A stretch of DNA of 64,000 nucleotides. Source: Clostridium simiarum (lineage in GTDB: Bacteria > Bacillota > Clostridia > Clostridiales > Clostridiaceae). The notes under the pieces are model-generated. The model saw only the letters and a list, made by a program, of their open reading frames with translations. It did no database searches and had not been told where the DNA came from. Below are positions 40,064-47,548 of this stretch, in pieces. Made by a program: the position numbers and the translations under genes. The stretch's first letter is position 1, and each line of letters begins with the position of its first letter. The DNA is taken from assembly GCF_018919175.1 (NCBI RefSeq), contig NZ_JAHLQL010000001.1, forward strand, positions 930,001-994,000, read 5' to 3'.

Positions 40064-41083
40064 TTAAAATTCTATAGATACCGCATGGGCTATTCCAGGC
40101 ATACTCTCTCCTTGAAAAGAGGTGGTAGGACTCATAAGGGCTCCTGTTGAAACTAATAATATTTTTTGTATTTCTTTTTTCATCAATTGTTTATAAAGAT
40201 ATCCACAAAATACCACTGCTGAACATCCACAGCCACTTCCACCAGAACAAGTATTTTGTTTTTCATTATCAAAAATGCTTTCTCCACAATCTATATAGCT
40301 TGAAGTAATATCATATCCATATTCTTTTAATAAATCCACCGTAATATCATACCCTACCTTTCCCAAATCTCCTGTGGCTATAACATCGTAATAATTTCCA
40401 TCCCTTCCTGTATCTAAGAAATGATTGTAAATTGTATCAACTGCTGCTGGAGCCATAGCGGCACCCATGTTATTAGGATCTTTTATACCATAATCTTTTA
40501 CTTTACCTGTAGTAATATGAGTAACCCTTGGAAAGTTTCCTTCACTAGCTAGAAGTACTGCCCCAGAGCCTGTTACAGTCCATTGAGAAGCTAAAGATCT
40601 TTGGCTTCCAAACTCTAGTGGAAATCTAAATTGTCTTTCTGCTGAACTAAAGTGAGATGAAGTAGAAGCTATAGTATATTTAGCAAATCCTCCATCAATA
40701 AGCATAGATGCTATACTTAAAGATTCCGACATAGTAGAACAAGCTCCATATAATCCTATGAAAGGCATATCAACCTCTCTAGCTGCAAAGTTGGAAGAAG
40801 AAAGTTGATTTAAAAGATCTCCTGCACAAAGATAATCTATATCCTTTTCTTTAAGGTTAGCTTTATCTAAAGTTTGTTGTATAGCATCATACATCATACT
40901 ACTTTCTGCTTTTTCAAAACTCTCCTTACCATTAGTATCATCGGTAAGCACTACATCAAAATAATCTTTAAGAGGACCTTTCCCTTCCTTTGGTCCTACT
41001 ATACTAGTTGTAGCTATTATTGCAGGTGGATTTAATAACTTTACAGTATATCTTCCCACTCGTCTATTATTAGTATTGTTCAT
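40064..41083 (-). CDS. spoVAD: Stage V sporulation protein AD
   Basis: 339-residue thiolase-fold protein; in known spores it is a peripheral inner-membrane protein that binds dipicolinic acid. Starts RVGRYTVKLLNPPAIIATTSIVGPKEG; contains GLYGACSTMSESL and the Cys-rich NTCSGGSGCGCSA. A GTG nine bases upstream overlaps GGGGTGA, so ATG at 41083 is preferred. Confidence 0.96.
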   Translation of the reverse strand: MNNTNNRRVGRYTVKLLNPPAIIATTSIVGPKEGKGPLKDYFDVVLTDDTNGKESFEKAESSMMYDAIQQTLDKANLKEKDIDYLCAGDLLNQLSSSNFAAREVDMPFIGLYGACSTMSESLSIASMLIDGGFAKYTIASTSSHFSSAERQFRFPLEFGSQRSLASQWTVTGSGAVLLASEGNFPRVTHITTGKVKDYGIKDPNNMGAAMAPAAVDTIYNHFLDTGRDGNYYDVIATGDLGKVGYDITVDLLKEYGYDITSSYIDCGESIFDNEKQNTCSGGSGCGCSAVVFCGYLYKQLMKKEIQKILLVSTGALMSPTTSFQGESMPGIAHAVSIEF

Positions 41084-41097
41084 ATCACTCACCCCTT

Positions 41098-41556
41098 TTA
41101 AAAAACATATTTAATGATATAATAAGCTATACCAACTATAACAGAGCTGCTTAATCCATAAACTAATACAGGACCTGCTATGGTGAACATCTTTGCTCCC
41201 ACACCAAATACAAAACCTTCTTTTTTAAATTCAATAGCTGGAGAAACAATGGAGTTTGCAAAACCTGTTATGGGAACTACGCTACCAGCTCCTGCAAGGT
41301 TTGCTATTTTGTCATATACACCTAGTCCTGTAAGCAAAGCTCCTATAAATACCATTATTATGGCTACATAAGTTCCTATATCCTCTGGAGAATATCCTTT
41401 ATTTGCAAAATAGTTATAAAAAAATTGACCTATATCACATATGATACCGCCAAATATAAAAGCTAATATGCAGTTTTTAACCATATTAGGTTTAGGTTCT
41501 AATTCTTTAGATATATAATCAAATCTTGTTTTAATCTTCTGTTCCTTCTTATCCAT
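41098..41556 (-). CDS. spoVAC: Stage V sporulation protein AC
   Basis: 152-residue membrane protein of the SpoVA dipicolinate channel; SpoVAC is mechanosensitive in known species. Motifs: FIFGGIICDIGQFFYNYF, GVYDKIANLAGAGSVVPITGFANSI, with VKEGFVFGVGAKMF-type segment. ATG with AGGAAAGG. First gene of spoVACDE; a forespore-type promoter is upstream. Confidence 0.95.
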   Translation of the reverse strand: MDKKEQKIKTRFDYISKELEPKPNMVKNCILAFIFGGIICDIGQFFYNYFANKGYSPEDIGTYVAIIMVFIGALLTGLGVYDKIANLAGAGSVVPITGFANSIVSPAIEFKKEGFVFGVGAKMFTIAGPVLVYGLSSSVIVGIAYYIIKYVF

Positions 41557-41604
41557 AAAAGCCTTCCTTTCCTCTATTTATCTATAAATTTTTCAAAACT
41601 CATA

Positions 41605-41635
41605 TAATATTTACATATTTAAATATATTGTTTGC
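41605..41635 (-). promoter_or_regulatory. Possible sigma-G promoter of spoVA
   Basis: GCAAA, 16 bases, GTAAATATTA on the minus strand. The -10 fits GGNNANAHTR at all but one position. spoVA is a known sigma-G operon. About 50 bases before the spoVAC start. Confidence 0.4.
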
Positions 41636-41676
41636 AAAAAAGAATTTTTTAAACTATAATCTTTTAATAAAATAAA

Positions 41677-41737
41677 AAAGTGACAGCTAAACAAAAATTT
41701 CAAAATGTTTTGAAATTCTTGCCTAGCTGTCTACTTT
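41677..41737 (-). terminator. Long terminator after sigF
   Basis: AAAGTAGACAGCTAGGCAA.. pairs with its inverted copy ..TTGTTTAGCTGTCACTTT over about 25 pairs with few mismatches, including a perfect inner AATTTCAAAA/TTTTGAAATT, followed on the minus strand by TTTTTTATTTT. It separates the spoIIA operon from spoVA. Confidence 0.92.
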
Positions 41738-41776
41738 CTATATATTTATATTTTATTATGGTTTTGCAAAAATGTA

Positions 41777-42532
41777 TCATTTTTCCAGAGCTTCTCTCAT
41801 ATTTTTCAACACCTTTTTTTCTATCCTAGAAACTTGCACCTGGCTTATTCCAAGCATTTTGGCTACCTCTACCTGCGTCTTATCTTTAAAATATCTGAGC
41901 ATAATTATTTGTCTTGATTTTTTATCTAAATCTTTTAGTGTTTCCTTTAACACCAAGCTATCTAGCATATTACTATCCTCTTCATAATTCTCACTAAGCT
42001 TATCTATAAGTAAGATAGGTGATCCATCCTCTTGGTGTATAGTATCATAAAGATATTGCATACTACTTGCAGATTCCATTGCAAATATTATCTCTTCTTT
42101 ACCTACACCTGAATATTTAGAGAGCTCTTCTAGTGTTGGTTCTCTATCTAACTCTTTGCTAAGAGCTTCCTTGTCATAATGAAGCTTTCTTGCTATACTT
42201 TTTACGCTTCTACTAACCTTTATTATTCCGTCATCTCTTATAAACCTTTTAATCTCTCCCATTATCATAGGTACAGCATAAGTTGAAAACTTAACATTAT
42301 AGCTTTCATCAAAATTGTTTACAGCTTTAATAAGTCCCATGGATCCTATCTGAAATATATCCTCATATTCATACCCTCTATTCATAAATTTTTTGCTAAT
42401 GGAAGAAACCAAAGGAATATTTATTTCCACAAGCTTATCCATAGCGTATTTATTTCCCTTTTTAGCTAAGAGTATAAGTTCTAAATTATCATCATAGTTA
42501 TACTCTTCTTTTTTTAATATTCCTTCATCCAT
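41777..42532 (-). CDS. sigF: Forespore RNA polymerase sigma factor SigF
   Basis: 251 residues. Regions 2 (YEYEDIFQIGSMGLIKAVNNFDESYNVKFSTYAVPMIMGEIKR) and 4 (LDKKSRQIIMLRYFKDKTQVEVAKMLGISQVQVSRIEKKVL) of the sporulation sigma family. First forespore-specific factor, held by SpoIIAB. ATG at 42532 has TAGGTG; an in-frame GTG upstream overlaps the site. Last gene of spoIIAA-spoIIAB-sigF. Confidence 0.98.
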   Translation of the reverse strand: MDEGILKKEEYNYDDNLELILLAKKGNKYAMDKLVEINIPLVSSISKKFMNRGYEYEDIFQIGSMGLIKAVNNFDESYNVKFSTYAVPMIMGEIKRFIRDDGIIKVSRSVKSIARKLHYDKEALSKELDREPTLEELSKYSGVGKEEIIFAMESASSMQYLYDTIHQEDGSPILLIDKLSENYEEDSNMLDSLVLKETLKDLDKKSRQIIMLRYFKDKTQVEVAKMLGISQVQVSRIEKKVLKNMREALEK

Positions 42533-42541
42533 AGTTTTCAC

Positions 42542-42970
42542 CTAGCTTAAAGATTTAAATCTTTTTTTCATTATTACCTTGGTGCCTTCTCCCTTTTCGC
42601 TAACCACCTTTAATTCATCCATAAAGGTTTCCATAACAGTGAATCCCATGCCTGATCTCTCTAAATCGGGTCTAGAGGTATATAAAGGTTCCATAGCTTT
42701 TTCTATGTTTTCAATTCCCGTACCTTGATCTTTTATTACTATAGTAACCTCATATTCTTTTATATAGGTTTCTATATAAACCATGCCCTCTCCATTGTCA
42801 TAACCATGAATTATAGAGTTTGTTACCGCTTCTGATACCGCCGTTTTAACATCTGCAATTTCTTCTATGGTAGGATCTAATTGAGAAACAAAGGCTGCTA
42901 CCGCTACCCTTGCAAAGCTTTCATTTTGAGATTTGCTCATAAATTCTATTTTCATAACATTATCCCACAT
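42542..42970 (-). CDS. spoIIAB: Anti-sigma F factor SpoIIAB
   Basis: 142 residues of the GHKL ATPase/kinase fold. N-box [24 protein letters not shown] ([17 protein letters not shown]), G1 DQGTGI, G2 SGMGFTVM. Binds SigF and phosphorylates SpoIIAA. GGAGGA precedes the ATG ([10 protein letters not shown]); alternative ATG is five codons further on. Confidence 0.97.
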   Translation of the reverse strand: MWDNVMKIEFMSKSQNESFARVAVAAFVSQLDPTIEEIADVKTAVSEAVTNSIIHGYDNGEGMVYIETYIKEYEVTIVIKDQGTGIENIEKAMEPLYTSRPDLERSGMGFTVMETFMDELKVVSEKGEGTKVIMKKRFKSLS

Positions 42971-42991
42971 TTCTATTCCTCCATTGAATAT

Positions 42992-43318
42992 CTATATGAC
43001 TTCTTCTAAGGTGTTATAGTGTTTTATTATTTTAAACATCCCTGATAATTCAAACACCTTTTTTACTCTATCTTTCACTTCTACTACACAAATCTCGCCA
43101 TTTCTAGCTAAAAGCTTTTTATACCTACCTATAACTACACCTATTCCCGAACTATCCATAAAAGTTACTCCTGAAAAATCCATTACAAGCCTATTAATTT
43201 TATCCCTATCTAATCTATCATCTATCTTTGCCCTTACTTCCTCAGCGCTATGATGATCTAGCTCACCCATTAATGAAACTATCAATTTATCCTCTTGTTT
43301 ATCAAACTTAAGATACAT
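42992..43318 (-). CDS. spoIIAA: Anti-sigma F antagonist SpoIIAA
   Basis: 108-residue STAS protein. The Ser phosphorylated by SpoIIAB lies in FMDSSGIGVVIGRY. Its unphosphorylated form binds SpoIIAB and frees SigF. A GTG nine bases upstream overlaps the AGGAG site; the ATG at 43318 is used. First gene behind a sigma-H promoter. Confidence 0.97.
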   Translation of the reverse strand: MYLKFDKQEDKLIVSLMGELDHHSAEEVRAKIDDRLDRDKINRLVMDFSGVTFMDSSGIGVVIGRYKKLLARNGEICVVEVKDRVKKVFELSGMFKIIKHYNTLEEVI

Positions 43319-43383
43319 AAGCCCCACTCCTAAAGTTATTTTAAGAGCAATTCACCTCCTATAAAATAATCTCCACATTATAT

Positions 43384-43410
43384 ATTCTATATCTTTCATT
43401 TTTTTCCTTC
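43384..43410 (-). promoter_or_regulatory. Sigma-H promoter of the spoIIA operon
   Basis: GAAGGAAAA, 11 bases, ATAGAAT on the minus strand fits the sigma-H consensus RNAGGAWWW-N11/12-RNNGAAT fully. In known species spoIIA is transcribed by sigma-H with Spo0A. I did not find a clear Spo0A box to add. Confidence 0.75.
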
Positions 43411-43432
43411 TTTTTCAATAAAATTCCATGTT

Positions 43433-45730
43433 TTATTTATCATTAATTTCAATATTATATTTATTTATCTCTTTTTTTATATTTTTTAGCATATCCTCTA
43501 AAGCTTTTTTGTGGAATAGTATCTCTACGGCATCATCTATATTCTTCATTGAATATAAACTAAATCTACCTTCAATAATTGCTTCTTCTACCTCTTTAGA
43601 TAACACCAAATCACTTATATTAGATTCTGGTATTAATACCCCTTTATTATCTATATCATCTAAAATAGAACAAACTTTATAAAAGCCTTCTATTTTTTCA
43701 TTTATTCCCCCAATAGGTTGAACTTCTCCAAGTTGATTTAATGATCCTGTTACTGCTATATTTTGCTTTATAGGAGTTTTACTTAAAGATGAAAGCATAC
43801 ATATTACCTCTGCCACAGAAGCACTGTCACCATCCAGTTTCCCATAAACTTGTTCAAAACTTAAATGGAAATTTACAGGAAGCTTTTCATAGGGACTTAC
43901 TCTATTAGATAAATAAGCTTTTAATATACTCACAGATTTTCTATGAATATTTCCACTAAGATCATTATCTTTATGTCCATCCAGCACATTTCCTTCACCT
44001 TTACTGCATATACAAGTTATTCTAATAGGTCTTCCAAAACTATAATAGGAAGTACCCCATACAGATAATCCATTTACACTCCCTATTTCGTCTCCCTTTA
44101 CATTTAAAATAATCTTTCCTTCTTTATACATATCAAAAACTTCTTTTTCAATATTTTCCTTTGGGTAAGCTGCTTTTATTATGTGTTCCTCATTTATTAA
44201 AGGTTTTTTTTCATATTTTGATAGGCTATTAGCTAATACTAATATTTTATTTAATTCATCTGTATTAAAATAAAATTTATGCTTATTCTCTGCTTTCTTT
44301 GATAAATATCTTCCTATCTCTTTAATTGCTTCTTTATTTATGGGATTTAATTTATTTTCAAAAATCACATGGTTTATTGTACTTATTAAATACTGAGTAT
44401 TATCACCATCTACACTTATTAACGGGTTATATTCTTCTTTTATACCAAATATCCTTTTAAAATCCTTATCATACTCATAAAGCACATCATAACTATACAA
44501 ATCTCCTATTATTATTAATTTCGTATTTATTTCTATAGGCTCTGGCTTCAATCCATTTAGCCATAATAATTCTAAATATACTTTATTAAAATCGAAATCA
44601 ACTTTATTATTCAAAAAAGCCTTTTTTAAATAATAATAAGATCCTGGATTATTTAATAGATCTTCTAATCTTATTATTATGCATCCTTCATTAGCCCTTA
44701 AAATGCTTCCTGCTGTTATAAGAGTAATATCTGTAACATAGTTACCATTCTGGCTTTCATATTCAATACTCCCCATAAGATTTGATATATTAGGACTTTC
44801 CTCAAAAACTACTGGTGGATATTTATTTTCACTATTATCTACGATTACATTTATACCACACCCATAAAGTAGCTCATTTATCTTTTCTTCATCACTTTCA
44901 TAACTAGCACTATATAAATCTAAAATATCCCTCTGAAACTTTTGAATTAAAAATTCTATATACTCTATAGCAGTATCGTCTCTTTTAAGAGATTCTACCC
45001 ATTGCTTTTTCTTCTCTTCTACATTTTCTTCAAGATATTTTAAAAGTACTTTTTTTAACTTCTCTATAGATTCCTTCTCCATCTCCACTAACTTCATTAT
45101 AATATCTTCTGCTTCTTTTTTTAATTCGGTGACACTTCCTAATATCTCCTTCTTTGACATATGCTCTAAGCCATCATATTCCTTTTCGCTCATAGCCTCT
45201 CCTTCTTTTAAAGGAATAAATATAAATCCCCCTTGAGAATATTTTACATCAAAGCCTTTTTCCTTAGATTTGTCTATCATTAAACTTACGAATTGACTTC
45301 TTTTGTCCTGAAGCTCTTCTGTTAAATCCTCCTTTTCTTTTATAGCCGCATTATTATAAAACTTATATAGTATTTCTTGATAAAAGTCCTGTATCTCTTG
45401 GATCATATTCTTTAATATGCTTCCAATACCATTGGAAACTTTAATGGCCTTTGGTCTCTTTTCATCTTCATATGTGACATAACATATATCTTTAGGAGCT
45501 TCTTTGTCTTCATATATATTTTTTATATACTCCTTAATTTTATTTAGCTTATCCTTTGAAAAGTCATCTATAAGATATAAATTAAATCCCTCTTGTTTTA
45601 TTTCCAGTGATCTTTTTATGGACCAATATAGTTCGTCATAACCAGGTACCTGTGGACTGATTAAATTTTCATCCATAGATGAAAAGTCCATATCATATAA
45701 TATTTCTTTAAGGGTTAATTGTCTCTTCAT
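43433..45730 (-). CDS. Lon-like AAA/protease of the LonC type with degenerate Walker A
   Basis: 765 residues in the AAA_32/Lon C-terminal family. The protease domain is intact: catalytic Ser636 in DGDSASVAE and Lys679 in GGINEKIEGF, 43 residues apart as in Lon. The N-terminal AAA part follows the family (GYDELYWSIKRSL, EGFNLYLI..), but where the P-loop GxxGxGKT should be it reads DDFSKDKLN (55-63). Coiled-coil like middle (about 150-250). So either ATP is not used, or ATP binds elsewhere. ATG lacks a good binding site; an orphan one is 45 bases upstream. Confidence 0.85.
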   Translation of the reverse strand: MKRQLTLKEILYDMDFSSMDENLISPQVPGYDELYWSIKRSLEIKQEGFNLYLIDDFSKDKLNKIKEYIKNIYEDKEAPKDICYVTYEDEKRPKAIKVSNGIGSILKNMIQEIQDFYQEILYKFYNNAAIKEKEDLTEELQDKRSQFVSLMIDKSKEKGFDVKYSQGGFIFIPLKEGEAMSEKEYDGLEHMSKKEILGSVTELKKEAEDIIMKLVEMEKESIEKLKKVLLKYLEENVEEKKKQWVESLKRDDTAIEYIEFLIQKFQRDILDLYSASYESDEEKINELLYGCGINVIVDNSENKYPPVVFEESPNISNLMGSIEYESQNGNYVTDITLITAGSILRANEGCIIIRLEDLLNNPGSYYYLKKAFLNNKVDFDFNKVYLELLWLNGLKPEPIEINTKLIIIGDLYSYDVLYEYDKDFKRIFGIKEEYNPLISVDGDNTQYLISTINHVIFENKLNPINKEAIKEIGRYLSKKAENKHKFYFNTDELNKILVLANSLSKYEKKPLINEEHIIKAAYPKENIEKEVFDMYKEGKIILNVKGDEIGSVNGLSVWGTSYYSFGRPIRITCICSKGEGNVLDGHKDNDLSGNIHRKSVSILKAYLSNRVSPYEKLPVNFHLSFEQVYGKLDGDSASVAEVICMLSSLSKTPIKQNIAVTGSLNQLGEVQPIGGINEKIEGFYKVCSILDDIDNKGVLIPESNISDLVLSKEVEEAIIEGRFSLYSMKNIDDAVEILFHKKALEDMLKNIKKEINKYNIEINDK

Positions 45731-45785
45731 ACACTTCTAGCTCTTAAAATAAATATATATTTGTTTTAAAAGCTTACCTCCTTTA

Positions 45786-45833
45786 TTTGTTACTATTATA
45801 ATAATATTCTGTATAGTAAAAATTAGTAACAAA
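45786..45833. promoter_or_regulatory. Inverted repeat upstream of the Lon-like gene
   Basis: TTTGTTACTA and TAGTAACAAA are perfect inverted copies 28 bases apart, in the gap between deoC and the Lon-like gene. It overlaps the end of the deoC terminator at 45833. Possibly an operator. Confidence 0.35.
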
Positions 45834-45868
45834 AAAATAGACTTTTAATTTAAAAGCCTATTTTTATA
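45833..45868 (-). terminator. Terminator after deoC
   Basis: AAAAATAGGCTTTTAA / TTAAAAGTCTATTTTT, almost perfect, followed by TTTTTGTT on the minus strand, about 20 bases after the deoC stop. Confidence 0.85.
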
Positions 45869-45886
45869 ATAAAAACCCTTTAATTT

Positions 45887-46561
45887 TTAATAGTTAGAAT
45901 CTGATTTTCCACCTTCTGATATTGCTATAGAAGCGGAAGCTCCTATTCTTGAAGCCCCAGCGTGGATTACATTTATTGCATCTTCATAAGATCTTACTCC
46001 ACCTGAAGCCTTAACTCCCATTTCTTCTCCTACAGTGTCTCTCATAAGTTTGACATCTTTTGGAGTTGCTCCTCCTGTAGAAAATCCTGTGGAAGTTTTC
46101 ACGTAATCTGCTCCAACTTCTTTCGATAACTTGCAAGCCATTACCTTCTCTTCATCTGTAAGAAGACAAGTTTCTATTATAACCTTTGTAAGCGCTTTAC
46201 CTTTTGCTACATCTACTACTGCTTTTATGTCTTCTCTTACATAATCATAGTCCTTAGCTTTTAATTTCCCTATATTAATAACCATATCCACTTCTTGAGC
46301 ACCACTTCTTATAGAATCCTCAGTTTCAAAGGCTTTAACTTCCTTTGTATTAGCACCTAAAGGAAATCCTATAACTGTGCATACCTTAACATCACTACCC
46401 TTTAATAATTCAGCAGCTAATTTAACATTGGAAGGGTTTACACAAACAGATGCAAAGTTATGCTCTAATGCCTCTTGGCATAGCACTTTAATTGCTTCAT
46501 CAGTAGCATCAGCCTTTAAAAGCGTGTGATCAATGTATTTTGCTAACGTTTTCTTGTCCAT
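45887..46561 (-). CDS. deoC: Deoxyribose-phosphate aldolase
   Basis: Class I aldolase, 224 residues. Splits 2-deoxyribose-5-phosphate into glyceraldehyde-3-phosphate and acetaldehyde. Starts [20 protein letters not shown]; Schiff-base Lys in [17 protein letters not shown]; second Lys in [14 protein letters not shown]. The ATG at 46561 has AGGAGGA; the frame is open 72 bases further upstream but the extension has no binding site. Single gene with its own terminator. Confidence 0.97.
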   Translation of the reverse strand: MDKKTLAKYIDHTLLKADATDEAIKVLCQEALEHNFASVCVNPSNVKLAAELLKGSDVKVCTVIGFPLGANTKEVKAFETEDSIRSGAQEVDMVINIGKLKAKDYDYVREDIKAVVDVAKGKALTKVIIETCLLTDEEKVMACKLSKEVGADYVKTSTGFSTGGATPKDVKLMRDTVGEEMGVKASGGVRSYEDAINVIHAGASRIGASASIAISEGGKSDSNY

Positions 46562-46985
46562 AATATTCCTCCTAAATATATTTATAGTAGCTATTGCTAA
46601 CTTCATTTTATAACAATATACGAAATTATACAATGTTTTTAAAATTCTTTTATTATAATATAGACAACTTCAAGGAAACTACTCTATTTTGTTAAGATCT
46701 CTATGGAAAATTTTCATATAATGAAATTTTTTTTACTAAAAACTCTTTTAATTATCAAAAAAGAAGCTACATATTTCTTATTCCTTATTATATTTAAAAA
46801 CCTATTGTTTTCTGCTATAATATAAGTTATGAATATATATAATGTTAATTTTTCATTTTTTTATTTTACATATTTTTATACTGTGCTATAATACATTTTA
46901 GCAATAGCATATAATATTAAAATTATTCGTTGCATGGGGGATTTATAAATTCATATAATATATTATTAGAAAAGGAGTTATAGAT
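46562..46985. other. Gap without a gene upstream of deoC and the 46986 gene
   Basis: About 420 bases of very AT-rich DNA between divergent genes. I see no gene. It holds the promoter below and a second weak TATAAT (46816). The deoC ribosome binding site is at 46562-46575. Confidence 0.5.
46865..46892 (+). promoter_or_regulatory. SigA promoter of the gene at 46986
   Basis: TTTACA, 16 bases ending in TGC, TATAAT on the plus strand, about 95 bases before the start codon. Confidence 0.55.
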
Positions 46986-47405
46986 ATGGGTTTTAGAGAA
47001 AAATTAGCTAAGCACTACACAGAGGCTTATATAACTAAGTATGGTGATAGACTTGCACAAGTTCAAGGAAATGTGGTATCTGTAAAAGTAGAAGAGAAAA
47101 CTATATTATGGTTATTTCATAAAATAACTGCTACCTTAATTGTAAGACCTGAAAGAAGCAAAGGGGTAGTAAGGTGTGTTTATAAAAAAAATAAATGGTT
47201 TAAAAAACCTGAATTTTTGAACATTAATCAAGGTCATCTTGTAATAATCCAGGGTCTTAAAGCTAAAAAAGGCAAAAAGACTAAGGAAAATAAAGAAGCT
47301 ATTGAAATAATGAATGTTATGAACCTTACTACAAAAAAAGATTTAGTGCCAGTAGACAAATCCCAATTAAAAAAGGCACAGAAGGTTCAAAGAATAAAAC
47401 AATAA
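46986..47405 (+). CDS. Unknown small basic protein
   Basis: 139 residues, not recognised. The core (about 20-80) looks beta-rich: NVVSVKVEEKTILWLFHKITATLIV, then RCVYKKNKWFKKPEFLNINQGHLVIIQGLK, which could be an OB- or SH3-like fold. The C-terminal about 45 residues are strongly basic (KAKKGKKTKENKEA). No signal peptide or membrane segment. RBS AAAAGGAG before ATG. Stands alone on the plus strand with its own promoter and terminator, so it is expressed independently. A nucleic-acid-binding role is only a guess from the charge. Confidence 0.8.
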   Translation: MGFREKLAKHYTEAYITKYGDRLAQVQGNVVSVKVEEKTILWLFHKITATLIVRPERSKGVVRCVYKKNKWFKKPEFLNINQGHLVIIQGLKAKKGKKTKENKEAIEIMNVMNLTTKKDLVPVDKSQLKKAQKVQRIKQ

Positions 47406-47416
47406 TTAGGTATTAT

Positions 47417-47455
47417 AAAAATCTCTTTCCTATTAAATTAGGAAAGAGATTTTTT
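47417..47455 (+). terminator. Terminator of the gene at 46986
   Basis: AAAATCTCTTTCCTA / TAGGAAAGAGATTTT with a short loop, followed by TTT. Symmetrical enough to work in both directions. Confidence 0.93.
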
Positions 47456-47482
47456 GTTCTATGGCTATGGTTTTTATAGGAA

Positions 47483-47548
47483 ACTCATCTTCATAACTTC
47501 AGATGAGTAAGCGACTATCACCAAATCATAGATTTGGGATATCTGCTT
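47483..47548. repeat. Two-hairpin structured element next to the calcium ATPase gene
   Basis: Hairpin A: ACTCATCT, ten-base loop, AGATGAGT (47483-47508). Hairpin B immediately follows: AAGC, TATC and CCAAATC pair with GATTTGG, GATA and GCTT (47509-47548), with small internal loops, and ends on the ATPase stop codon. There is no T-run, so it is not a plain terminator. It resembles the paired palindromes found at ends of IS200/IS605-type or non-autonomous elements, or an unknown RNA structure. No second copy is seen in this window. Confidence 0.45.
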
